Virus record (IMG/VR): IMGVR_UViG_3300031974_002286
Coordinates: 1-20,745 of that record
Source: a virus
Reading direction: 5' to 3' (one strand)
Length of the DNA stretch: 20,745 nt
The notes beneath the pieces were generated by a model. That model ran no database searches and was not told where the DNA came from. It was given only the letters and a program-made list of their open reading frames with translations. The position numbers were made by a program, and so were the translations under genes. Each line of letters opens with the position of its first letter. Within the stretch, counting starts at the first letter, position 1. Shown here in pieces: positions 12,383 to 18,823 of this stretch.

Positions 12383-12634
12383 ATGACTAAAGAAAAGGAA
12401 ATACAAAAATTAGACAGACTGACGGAAAAGTTTAAAAAACTAAAAGAACAATACAAAAGCGAATACGACAATTTGAATGATTTTTTAGGATTGATTCAAC
12501 ATTCAATGTCGATTGAAAGTCAAATTGAATTATTTGAAAATAGAAACGGCATGAAAATCGTAATTTTAAGGGATGAGTTCAAGCCGGGAAAGGACTTTGA
12601 ATTTGACGGGGATTATCAACTTATTTATCAATAA
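12383..12634 (+). CDS. Small coiled-coil hypothetical protein, 83 aa
   Basis: Starts 2 bp after the minor head gene. The N-terminal 35 residues are a charged heptad-like helix (KEIQKLDRLTEKFKKLKEQ). The C-terminal half is more beta-like (MKIVILRDEF, DGDYQLIY). It sits in the head operon between the minor head protein and the DUF-type head gene. Possible roles include a scaffold accessory or an immunity-like partner of the upstream metallopeptidase domain, but neither can be shown from sequence. Confidence 0.6.
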   Translation: MTKEKEIQKLDRLTEKFKKLKEQYKSEYDNLNDFLGLIQHSMSIESQIELFENRNGMKIVILRDEFKPGKDFEFDGDYQLIYQ

Positions 12635-12635
12635 A

Positions 12636-12956
12636 ATGAAGTACTACGAAATCAAATACGAAATTTCTTCAGCAGTCAAAAAAGGACTTGAAAAAAAGGT
12701 TGAAGACCACAATGAGAAACACGGGGACAAACCCGCAAAGCGCGCAACCTATCGAATGCTTGCGGCGTCATTTAAGCGGGGCGTTGGTGCATACCACACA
12801 AACCCGTCGTCAGTTCGACCGAACGTCAGCAGTCCGGAACAATGGGCATACGCCCGCGTTAATGGTCTTCTTTACGCTTTAGCGAACGGCAAATTTAAAG
12901 GCAAACCATTTGACACCGACTTGTTACCGGAAGCGCATCCATTATCAAGCAAGTAA
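12636..12956 (+). CDS. Conserved phage head-module protein, 106 aa
   Basis: The ATG at 12636 is preferred to an upstream in-frame GTG/TTG at 12573, which lies deep in the previous gene. The protein has a compact conserved core: GVGAYHTNPSSVRPNVSSPE, then QWAYARVNGLLYALANGKF and FDTDLLPEAHPLSSK. I recall this pattern as a stand-alone or fused domain near prohead protease genes in many tailed phages, but its biochemical role is not known to me. The order here, directly before the protease, fits. The gap to the previous gene is 1 bp. Confidence 0.7.
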   Translation: MKYYEIKYEISSAVKKGLEKKVEDHNEKHGDKPAKRATYRMLAASFKRGVGAYHTNPSSVRPNVSSPEQWAYARVNGLLYALANGKFKGKPFDTDLLPEAHPLSSK

Positions 12957-12968
12957 TTTTGAATTTTA

Positions 12969-12976
12969 TAATTTTG
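12969..12976 (+). promoter_or_regulatory. Putative -7 promoter box before prohead protease gene
   Basis: TAATTTTG matches TAnnTTTG and sits 5 bp before the ATG at 12982. A second TAATTTTG lies at 12954-12961. No well-spaced -33 TTG was found, so this may be chance in AT-rich DNA or an internal promoter boosting protease and capsid expression. Confidence 0.3.
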
Positions 12977-12981
12977 CAAAC

Positions 12982-13665
12982 ATGAATACAATCATTTACA
13001 AACAAACAAGCATCGGGGAAATCGTTGATGCGGATGAAAAAAACGGAATCGTCAAGGGTTATGGTTCCATTTTTGGAAACATCGATTCGGATGGCGACAT
13101 GATTACCATGGGCGCGTACAAAAAGACCATTCAAGAAAACGGCGAACGTGTCAAATACTTATATCAACACGACATTGAAAAGCCAATAGGGAAGATGCGC
13201 GAATTGTACGAAGATTCAACCGGCTTGGCATTTGTTGCAGAAGTTCCAAAAACCCGTTTGGGAATGGACGTGATTGAATTAATTAAGTCCGGGGTTATTA
13301 CCGAAAATTCTGTCGGGATTTTGCCAATTCAAAAAAAGATGCATGGCGACTATCGTGAAATTTCTGAAGTGAAGTTGTATGAAATAAGTGCCGTCACATT
13401 AGCGGCAAACGACCAAGCCAAAATTTTAGACGTTAAAAGTGAAAAGAATCGTGAAGCGGTTCTTGATAGATATGACCGGCTGACAAAGTTAATCCGCAAA
13501 TCGGATATTTCCGACGGCATGGGTTATGCGATTGAAGCCGAAATACAAAAATTAAAATCTTTATTTGTTCAAAATTTCACGTTGCCGCAAGAAGAAAGCA
13601 CAACGCCGAAGGAAACGAATGACGATGAAATCTTGAAATATATTATTAATTCTTTAAAAAGCTAA
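12982..13665 (+). CDS. HK97-family prohead protease
   Basis: A 227-residue serine peptidase of family S78 (herpes-assemblin-like). The N-terminal beta strands include VKGYGSIFGNIDSDGDMITMGAY, a family hallmark (shown here in part, residues about 22-46). The catalytic His63 lies in YLYQHDIEKPIG, and the nucleophile Ser110 in ITENSVGI. This is followed by the conserved EVKLYEISAVTLAAN strand. The enzyme trims the capsid protein N-terminal scaffold (delta) domain and then itself during maturation. Start at 12982 because the longer frame from 12910 overlaps the upstream gene and lacks family similarity. The gene ends 2 bp before the capsid gene. Confidence 0.92.
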   Translation: MNTIIYKQTSIGEIVDADEKNGIVKGYGSIFGNIDSDGDMITMGAYKKTIQENGERVKYLYQHDIEKPIGKMRELYEDSTGLAFVAEVPKTRLGMDVIELIKSGVITENSVGILPIQKKMHGDYREISEVKLYEISAVTLAANDQAKILDVKSEKNREAVLDRYDRLTKLIRKSDISDGMGYAIEAEIQKLKSLFVQNFTLPQEESTTPKETNDDEILKYIINSLKS

Positions 13666-13667
13666 AA

Positions 13668-14882
13668 GTGCAAGAAGAAATCAAAAAGCAACTTGACCAA
13701 ATCGGGGATTTGGTAGATGCTAAAATCGAAAAAGCGGCGGGACAAATTAAAGACAACGCCAAAGGTGAAATGGATGAGGTTTTGAAGTCAGAAATTTCAA
13801 ACCTTACAAATCAATATTTAGAAACAACAAAAAGAATCGACGAAATGGAAGTTGCAAACAAAAAGCAATTTTCAAACAAGCCAATGTCATTCAAAGGTTC
13901 TTTACAACAAGCATTTGCAGACGGTGCAATCGATTCATTACAAAAAGGAAATGCATCAAGAACGGCATTTGAGGTAAAAGCGGACGACATGGTTATGACG
14001 TCACCGGGTGCCGGTCAAGTAGCGGCTTATTCGGGTGTTGTTGCGGCTGAAACAATTGTACCACAATTCAAGTTCGACCCATCAAGAAAAGTTCACGTTC
14101 GTGAGTTTTTACCGATTGGAACGACAGACGCGCAAACAATTAGATTCCCAAAAGAATCGGCTTACGAAGACAATTCAGCGGCAACCGCTCAAGGTGCGGC
14201 ATTAACAAAGTCAGACTTCGAAATCACCGCTACATCGGTGAACGTGGAAAAGATTGGAACATTCATGACCTTAACGGACGAAATGCTTCAAGACACACCA
14301 CAATTGACGTCTTACTTATCGGCGCGTGTACCGGAAAAAGTTCTTTCGGAAGAAGACGACCAAATTTTAAATGGTAACGGAACGGCACCAAACCTTTCGG
14401 GATTATTCACGGACGGCGCAGTATTTTCAGACACGGCGGCGGGAATTGGAACTGTTACAAGCGCAAACGAATATGACGTTTTAGTTGTTGCATTGGCACA
14501 ACTTGCGGCGTCAAATTACCAAGCGTCTGCCATCATGTTGAATCCCGCAGATATGCACAAAATCGCGTTGCTTAAATCATCGCAAAACGAATATTTAAGA
14601 CAACAACTTTATTCGGGTCTACAACCGCAAATCATGGGTGTGAACATCATTCAAAACACGGCAGTAACCGCGGGGAACTTTATTTTAGGTGATTTCAATC
14701 AAGCGACACAATTATGGGTTCGTGAAAACCTTTCAATTGAGTTTGCGCGTGAGCATGCTTCAAACTTCACTTCAAACATGGTAACCGTCCGCGTTCAAGA
14801 ACGCGTTGCGTTAACAAACTACCAACCGAATGCAATTGTTCGTGGTGTATTCAGCACGGCAATCTTGGCATTAGGTTCATAA
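13668..14882 (+). CDS. HK97-fold major capsid protein
   Basis: A 404-residue capsid subunit starting at GTG 13668 (no ATG nearby; the upstream stop is 2 bp away). Residues 1 to about 65 form a charged coiled coil, the delta/scaffold domain expected to be removed by the protease. A Gly/Ala-rich segment near 108-125 and IGTTDAQTIRFPKES lead into the HK97 core. The P-loop and A-domain elements include DGAVFSDTAAG, IMLNPADMHKIALLK and FILGDFNQATQLWVRENLS. The C-terminus ends in the beta-strand NMVTVRVQERVALT typical of the family. It forms the icosahedral shell. A strong terminator follows, as expected for a highly expressed gene. Confidence 0.93.
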   Translation: MQEEIKKQLDQIGDLVDAKIEKAAGQIKDNAKGEMDEVLKSEISNLTNQYLETTKRIDEMEVANKKQFSNKPMSFKGSLQQAFADGAIDSLQKGNASRTAFEVKADDMVMTSPGAGQVAAYSGVVAAETIVPQFKFDPSRKVHVREFLPIGTTDAQTIRFPKESAYEDNSAATAQGAALTKSDFEITATSVNVEKIGTFMTLTDEMLQDTPQLTSYLSARVPEKVLSEEDDQILNGNGTAPNLSGLFTDGAVFSDTAAGIGTVTSANEYDVLVVALAQLAASNYQASAIMLNPADMHKIALLKSSQNEYLRQQLYSGLQPQIMGVNIIQNTAVTAGNFILGDFNQATQLWVRENLSIEFAREHASNFTSNMVTVRVQERVALTNYQPNAIVRGVFSTAILALGS

Positions 14883-14938
14883 TCACTTTGATGAATAGTT
14901 TTGTTTTTTCATAATTTTTGTTAGTCAAAAGTGGAAAG

Positions 14939-14969
14939 CCGACCTTGTAAAATGGGTCGGTTTTTTTTT
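14939..14969 (+). terminator. Rho-independent terminator after capsid gene
   Basis: CCGACC (14939-14944) pairs with GGTCGG (14955-14960), extended by flanking A/T pairs, followed by nine T. It separates the capsid gene from the nuclease-like gene at 14985. Confidence 0.85.
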
Positions 14970-14984
14970 GAATATATTTAAGCC

Positions 14985-15356
14985 ATGGACGTCATCAACC
15001 GCGGCTTGTATTCTGAATTGCGTTTCACTTTGGAATGTGTGAAGCGTGGCATAAAAGTTTCAACCCCGGCGTCGTCAAAAAGTGTTTACGATTTTGTGGT
15101 TGATGTTGGCGATAAGATTTATCGCATTCAAGTAAAAAGTCATTGGCGAAAAGCAAACCACAACAATATTTTTGAATTAGACGTTCGGCGTCAGCGAAAC
15201 AAAAATCAATCTTACAAATCAATCGAAGTTGATTTTTTTGTTGTTTATATATACCACCTTGATGGGTTTTTTGTGTTTCCAAACAAGGGTCAAAAAACGA
15301 TTTCATTGAACCCATTAAAATCAAAATATTGGCAAAACTTTGAGTTCAACGAATGA
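14985..15356 (+). CDS. PD-(D/E)XK endonuclease-like protein, possible homing nuclease
   Basis: A 123-residue protein with the layout of small PD-(D/E)XK enzymes resembling group I intron homing endonucleases and resolvases: N-terminal helix NRGLYSELRFTLECVKRG with Glu11, then Ser-Val-Tyr-Asp36-Phe-Val, then IQVKSHW with Gln49-x-Lys51. It sits alone between the terminator of the capsid gene and a fresh promoter box for the head-completion genes, so it looks like an insertion in an otherwise tight late operon. A free-standing homing endonuclease or a DNA-processing enzyme are both possible. No intron boundaries or direct repeats flanking it were seen. Confidence 0.65.
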   Translation: MDVINRGLYSELRFTLECVKRGIKVSTPASSKSVYDFVVDVGDKIYRIQVKSHWRKANHNNIFELDVRRQRNKNQSYKSIEVDFFVVYIYHLDGFFVFPNKGQKTISLNPLKSKYWQNFEFNE

Positions 15357-15370
15357 TTTTATTGATTTCG

Positions 15371-15378
15371 TAAATTTG
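15371..15378 (+). promoter_or_regulatory. Putative -7 promoter box before head-completion operon
   Basis: TAAATTTG is a perfect TAnnTTTG match 16 bp before the ATG at 15395. No clear -33 TTG at standard spacing was found (a TTTG at 15339-15342 is 28 bp away). A promoter here would restart transcription after the terminator at 14969. Confidence 0.45.
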
Positions 15379-15394
15379 CCACAAATACATTCTT

Positions 15395-15598
15395 ATGAAA
15401 TTAATCATGCAACAAAGGGTTCGCGATGGTCAAACGACACAATGGAAAGGTGACATCGTTGAAATCAAAGACAAACAAAAGGCGCAACACTACATTGAAA
15501 AAGGTTTGGCGGTTGAGTATAAAGAAGAAAAGCCAAAGAAGGAAACCAAAGAACACAAACCCATTCGAAAAAGAACCACAAAATCCGCTAAAAAATGA
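15395..15598 (+). CDS. Small head-module protein with basic tail, 67 aa
   Basis: Residues 1-45 have the pattern seen in many short phage proteins located between capsid and connector genes: an initial strand, then WKGDIVEIKDKQKAQHYIEK, then a GLAVEY strand. The rest is a Lys-rich, disordered tail. A role in head decoration or connector assembly is often assumed from position but is not demonstrated. The 3' end overlaps the gp6-like gene by 4 bp (ATGA), so translation is likely coupled. Confidence 0.6.
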   Translation: MKLIMQQRVRDGQTTQWKGDIVEIKDKQKAQHYIEKGLAVEYKEEKPKKETKEHKPIRKRTTKSAKK

Positions 15599-16104
15599 TT
15601 GAATCAAACATCGTCAACACCTTAACCGGTGAAGTTGTTTCATTGCAAGAAGCGCGAAACTACATTCGTGTTGATTCCCATGATGACGATTTTTTAATCA
15701 CAAGAATGATTGAACAATCGCGCATTGTGTTGGAAAACTACTTGTCCGCGGACATCGTTCCAAAGGAAAGAAAAATGTACTATTCCGCCGTAAATGAATT
15801 AATTTATTTGCCATTTTCACCGGTCGATACAATTGACGCGGTGACTGTCGACGGGACAACCGCAACATATTCCGCCAAGGGCGTCGGTAACAATATTGTT
15901 GAACTAGAATCAACGCCGGCAAAAGAAGTTTTAATCACTTACAAAACCAAGGGGTTGGATAATGTTTTAATAAAACAAACCATCCTACAAATGACATCGA
16001 CATTGTATGACCAAAGAAACGATTTTGTTACCGGGACAATCGTTGCGGAAGTTCCAACGACGGCTAAAAATTTATTGCCGTCACAAAAAAATGTGTTTAT
16101 ATGA
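15595..16104 (+). CDS. Head-tail connector protein, HK97 gp6-like
   Basis: A 169-residue adaptor with the usual gp6 pattern: VVSLQEARNYIRVDSHDDDFLITRMIEQSRIVLENYL-type N-terminal helices (residues about 15-55), a central beta part with YLPFSPVDTIDAVTV, and a C-terminal helix DNVLIKQTILQMTSTLYDQRND. Such proteins form a ring below the portal in long-tailed phages. The gene starts in an ATGA overlap with the previous gene and overlaps the head closure gene by 4 bp. Confidence 0.82.
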   Translation: MIESNIVNTLTGEVVSLQEARNYIRVDSHDDDFLITRMIEQSRIVLENYLSADIVPKERKMYYSAVNELIYLPFSPVDTIDAVTVDGTTATYSAKGVGNNIVELESTPAKEVLITYKTKGLDNVLIKQTILQMTSTLYDQRNDFVTGTIVAEVPTTAKNLLPSQKNVFI

Positions 16105-16427
16105 GGGCGGGAAAATACAACAAACGCGTGTCAATAAAAAGATTAACAAAGTCGTCCGACGGCTATGGCGGTACAACGTCAACCATGACGACACAAAGCA
16201 CAGTTTGGGCGCACCTAAAGGAAATAAACGGCGGCATTGATTTAGAAAATGGACGTCAAAAAAGAATGATTGAAATTGAATTGGTTTTCAGAAAAAAAAC
16301 CGCTTCACAAATCAACGACAATGACGTTCTTGAAGTTTCCCATTTGGATGGGGATTTTAGAATCAACAATCGTTTTGATAACGTCATTGATTTTGAAACA
16401 ACAATAAAAGCGTCAAAGGTTGGCTAA
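16101..16427 (+). CDS. Head closure / head-tail joining protein
   Basis: This 108-residue protein has the family pattern of SPP1 gp16 / HK97 gp7-type head closure proteins: N-terminal MRAGKYNKRVSIKRLTKSSD, a DGYGG turn, a VWAHLKEINGG strand, an IEIELVFRKKTAS segment, and a C-terminal beta domain with DVLEVSHLDGDFRI. It closes the capsid exit and docks the tail. It overlaps the connector gene by 4 bp and the next gene by 8 bp. Confidence 0.8.
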   Translation: MRAGKYNKRVSIKRLTKSSDGYGGTTSTMTTQSTVWAHLKEINGGIDLENGRQKRMIEIELVFRKKTASQINDNDVLEVSHLDGDFRINNRFDNVIDFETTIKASKVG

Positions 16428-16845
16428 AAATTACAAGACATTAAGGTTTCGAAAGATACCAACGGCAAAAAGAATTGAAAGATTCCACATGCAAATCGAC
16501 GCGGATTCATTTAGGAATCTACAAAAGCGTTTGATTGATTTAGACATTGCCATGAAAACCGAAGTTTATGAAGAACTTCGAAAGGGTGCGATGCGTATTG
16601 TAGCAGACGCCAAACGTGATGCGCCATGGGACACGGGAAAGTTGCGTCAGCAAATTGCCTTTCAGTCTGAATTCAGTTTTGCCGATGGACAAGACCGGGT
16701 TGAAATTTTTTCAAATGTTGAATATTCAGCCGCGCAAGAATTCGGTACAAAATATCAAAAAGGAAAGCCCTATTTTTTCCATAATGTTGACAAGGGCGTT
16801 CGAAAAATTATTCGTGAAATCAAAAAAAGATTAGACGCAAAATGA
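16420..16845 (+). CDS. HK97 gp10-like tail-joining / minor tail protein
   Basis: The core fits the HK97 gp10 family: SFRNLQKRLIDLDIAMKTE, then RIVADAKRDAPWDTGKLRQQI, then VEYSAAQEFGTKYQKGKPYF and a basic C-terminal helix. Members lie at the neck-tail junction, and the conserved APWDTGKLR segment is the clearest signature. Two starts are possible. TTG 16420 gives 141 residues and overlaps the previous gene by 8 bp, as do its neighbours. ATG 16489 gives 118 residues and fits the usual family N-terminus, but leaves a 61-bp gap. I keep the TTG because all surrounding genes abut or overlap. Confidence 0.75.
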   Translation: MAKNYKTLRFRKIPTAKRIERFHMQIDADSFRNLQKRLIDLDIAMKTEVYEELRKGAMRIVADAKRDAPWDTGKLRQQIAFQSEFSFADGQDRVEIFSNVEYSAAQEFGTKYQKGKPYFFHNVDKGVRKIIREIKKRLDAK

Positions 16846-17279
16846 ACGAAGTAGCACATCATTTGAGAAAAAAAATAATTGACCGGTTGACGGGAAACGT
16901 GTTGGTTGATGGTTCAGCGATTGACATTGTGAATCGTGTTCAATCAAGCGTTGAAGAACCATTCGTCAAAGTTTCAACAATTTCGGTTTCAGAAATCGAC
17001 CAAAACTTGACCAACTACAACGTTCAAACACAAGTCCGATTTGAAGTTGTCACAAAGTTTGACGGCGACGATGGTGGTGAACTTGTCGCGAACAAAATAG
17101 TCGACCAAATAGTAAACCAAATTAGAACACGTTCTTCGGGTTACGTCGACTTATCGTCTGAAAATTTTAAAGTGTACACAACCGAATTAGGCGGCACAAA
17201 TTATTCGCAAATCTATTCGAAGGACAAAACTTATTTTCGGGCGGCTATCGATATGAATTTTAGAATTGAAATACTATAA
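16842..17279 (+). CDS. Tail terminator-like protein
   Basis: 145 residues; starts in an ATGA overlap with the gp10-like gene, the normal place for tail terminators. An N-terminal helix (HHLRKKIIDRLTG) is followed by a strand NVLVDGS, a repeated beta pattern with QTQVRFEVVTKFDGDDGG, a helix ELVANKIVDQIVNQIRTR and final strands. This beta-alpha-beta order matches DUF3168/gpU-like proteins that cap the tail tube and fix its length. The assignment rests on position and pattern, not on invariant residues. Confidence 0.65.
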   Translation: MNEVAHHLRKKIIDRLTGNVLVDGSAIDIVNRVQSSVEEPFVKVSTISVSEIDQNLTNYNVQTQVRFEVVTKFDGDDGGELVANKIVDQIVNQIRTRSSGYVDLSSENFKVYTTELGGTNYSQIYSKDKTYFRAAIDMNFRIEIL

Positions 17280-17281
17280 TC

Positions 17282-17746
17282 ATGACATACATTTCAAAGC
17301 ACATAAGTTGGAAAGAAGCAGTTCATTCCACAACGGCAGAAAAAGAAGGAATTGAAAACATTCCAAACCAAAATCAAATTCGCGAAATGAAGTTAATCGC
17401 GAAAAACATTTTTGAACCACTACGCGCTTGGGCGGGTCATCCGATTCGTGTGAATAGCTTTTTTCGTTCACCGGAACTTTGTATCGCCATCAAGTCAAAA
17501 CCCACGTCACAACACACCCTAGGGCGTGCCATGGACATTGATTCACTAGGTTCAAAGACCAACGGCGAATTGTTCAATTACATCAAAGACAATTTGAATT
17601 TTGACCAATTGATTTGGGAATTTGGTGACGATGAAAATCCGGATTGGATTCATGTTTCTTTTGCCGGAATAAATAACAACCGCGGGAATGTTTTGAAAGC
17701 TAAAAAAACTGAATCCGGAAAAGTAAAGTATTCGAAATATGTCTAA
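17282..17746 (+). CDS. Endolysin, peptidase M15 family
   Basis: A 154-residue zinc D-Ala-D-Ala carboxypeptidase-like enzyme. Zinc ligands are His78 and Asp85 in SQHTLGRAMDID, and His124 in WIHVSF; the catalytic Glu is probably in the LIWEFGDDENPDW region. It begins with a short helical region and has the RVNSFFRSPEL segment common in M15_3 peptidases. It cuts peptide cross-links of peptidoglycan. No signal peptide is seen, so it depends on a holin, and the next gene encodes one. Being a single catalytic domain, it suits a Gram-negative host. Confidence 0.85.
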   Translation: MTYISKHISWKEAVHSTTAEKEGIENIPNQNQIREMKLIAKNIFEPLRAWAGHPIRVNSFFRSPELCIAIKSKPTSQHTLGRAMDIDSLGSKTNGELFNYIKDNLNFDQLIWEFGDDENPDWIHVSFAGINNNRGNVLKAKKTESGKVKYSKYV

Positions 17747-18119
17747 ATTATTGGGTCTTTTATTGGGTAAAAAAAGCGGCGAAGGAACTGCCGTCGGTTC
17801 ACTTGCAAAAGATATTCGACAAGCCATAAAAGGCAAAGAAGTTGACCCGATGGAACTTATAAAATATCAAGCCGAAATAAACAAAATTGAAGCGCAACAT
17901 CGTTCGGTTTTTGTTTCGGGTTGGCGACCATTTACGGGTTGGGTTTGCGCGTTTGCTTTGGCTTATAATTTTGTAATAAGGGATTTATTAATTTGGTTTT
18001 TGAGTATTGAAAACGTTCCGCCGGCTTTGCAAATGGAACACCTTATGACGGTGTTGCTTGGAATGTTAGGGTTGGGCGGTTTTCGTACCTTTGAAAAATA
18101 TAAAAATGTTTCAAAATAA
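17739..18119 (+). CDS. Holin, 3-TM (GTA-holin-like) family
   Basis: A 126-residue membrane protein overlapping the endolysin gene by 8 bp. The conserved block AQHRSVFVSGWRPFTGWVCA leads into a hydrophobic segment (FALAYNFVIRDLLIWFLSI), and a second hydrophobic stretch (LMTVLLGMLGLGGF) ends near FRTFEKYK; this matches the 3-TM holin family. It would form lesions in the inner membrane to release the endolysin. The N-terminal 45 residues are hydrophilic with one short hydrophobic start. Confidence 0.85.
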   Translation: MSKLLGLLLGKKSGEGTAVGSLAKDIRQAIKGKEVDPMELIKYQAEINKIEAQHRSVFVSGWRPFTGWVCAFALAYNFVIRDLLIWFLSIENVPPALQMEHLMTVLLGMLGLGGFRTFEKYKNVSK

Positions 18120-18472
18120 TGGCTTCAACTTACAATTTACCCGACCAATATAATGGCGACACGTTTGAGGAAATACAATTCAATTTGTTTGACAATGATT
18201 CAACATCGGGAAATGAAAAAGATTTGAGCAATACAACCCCGACGTTCACCATTAGGCGCGACAAAAGAAATGGCACAATTGTCAAAACCTTAACGATTGG
18301 AAGCGGACTTGAATGGGTTGACCAAGCGAATGGAAAATTCCAAATAACACAATTCTTAATTGATTGGGGTGCGGGGTTTTATTTTTACGATTTGCAAATT
18401 GAATTTTCAGCAACAAACAAACGGACATATCTAAACGGAAACTTTCAAACGATTGATGATATAACGGACTAA
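18119..18472 (+). CDS. Baseplate/tail protein, BppU N-terminal-like domain
   Basis: A 117-residue all-beta protein: YNLPDQYNGDTFEEIQFNLF, then PTFTIRRDKRNGTIVKTLTI, then KFQITQFLIDWGAGFYFYDL, then TYLNGNFQTIDDITD. This order resembles the N-terminal domain of phage upper baseplate proteins, where an immunoglobulin-like fold anchors receptor-binding parts. It shares one base with the holin stop (TAATGG) and is 1 bp from the next gene. The assignment is by pattern only. Confidence 0.5.
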   Translation: MASTYNLPDQYNGDTFEEIQFNLFDNDSTSGNEKDLSNTTPTFTIRRDKRNGTIVKTLTIGSGLEWVDQANGKFQITQFLIDWGAGFYFYDLQIEFSATNKRTYLNGNFQTIDDITD

Positions 18473-18473
18473 T

Positions 18474-18812
18474 ATGGCGACAACATTGAACTTGATTTCA
18501 TACACGAACTCAATCAATTTAAACTTGATTGACACAACGACTTCAACTTCGATTGATGTCATTGACGTTTCGCGAAACATAACCGCCGAAATAATTACCG
18601 CGGCGGCGACGGGTTCGGACAAAAATTTTGTGTTTACGCAATCAACTTTGTCGACGTCTTGGGTCATTGAACACGACCTTGACAAATATCCCGCCGTTGA
18701 AATCGTAGACACGGCACACGACAAGGTTGTCGGGGCGGTTTCATTCGATTCCGTTAACCAAATAACTATTAATTTTACGCAACCAACAAGCGGAAAAGCA
18801 TTTTTAAATTAA
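18474..18812 (+). CDS. Small tail-fibre-associated protein, 112 aa
   Basis: The N-terminal half is Thr/Ile/Asn-rich and beta-like. The C-terminal half forms a domain, STSWVIEHDLDKYPAVEIVD then VNQITINFTQPTSGKAFLN, that recurs at the end of the long fibre protein encoded next (ATITHSLGSEDVIVQMYDA then ANQVTITF). Such modules are frequent in tail fibres of marine and flavobacterial phages. It is probably a structural or receptor-facing tail component. The gap to the fibre gene is 11 bp. Confidence 0.6.
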   Translation: MATTLNLISYTNSINLNLIDTTTSTSIDVIDVSRNITAEIITAAATGSDKNFVFTQSTLSTSWVIEHDLDKYPAVEIVDTAHDKVVGAVSFDSVNQITINFTQPTSGKAFLN

Positions 18813-18823
18813 AGAAATAAAGA

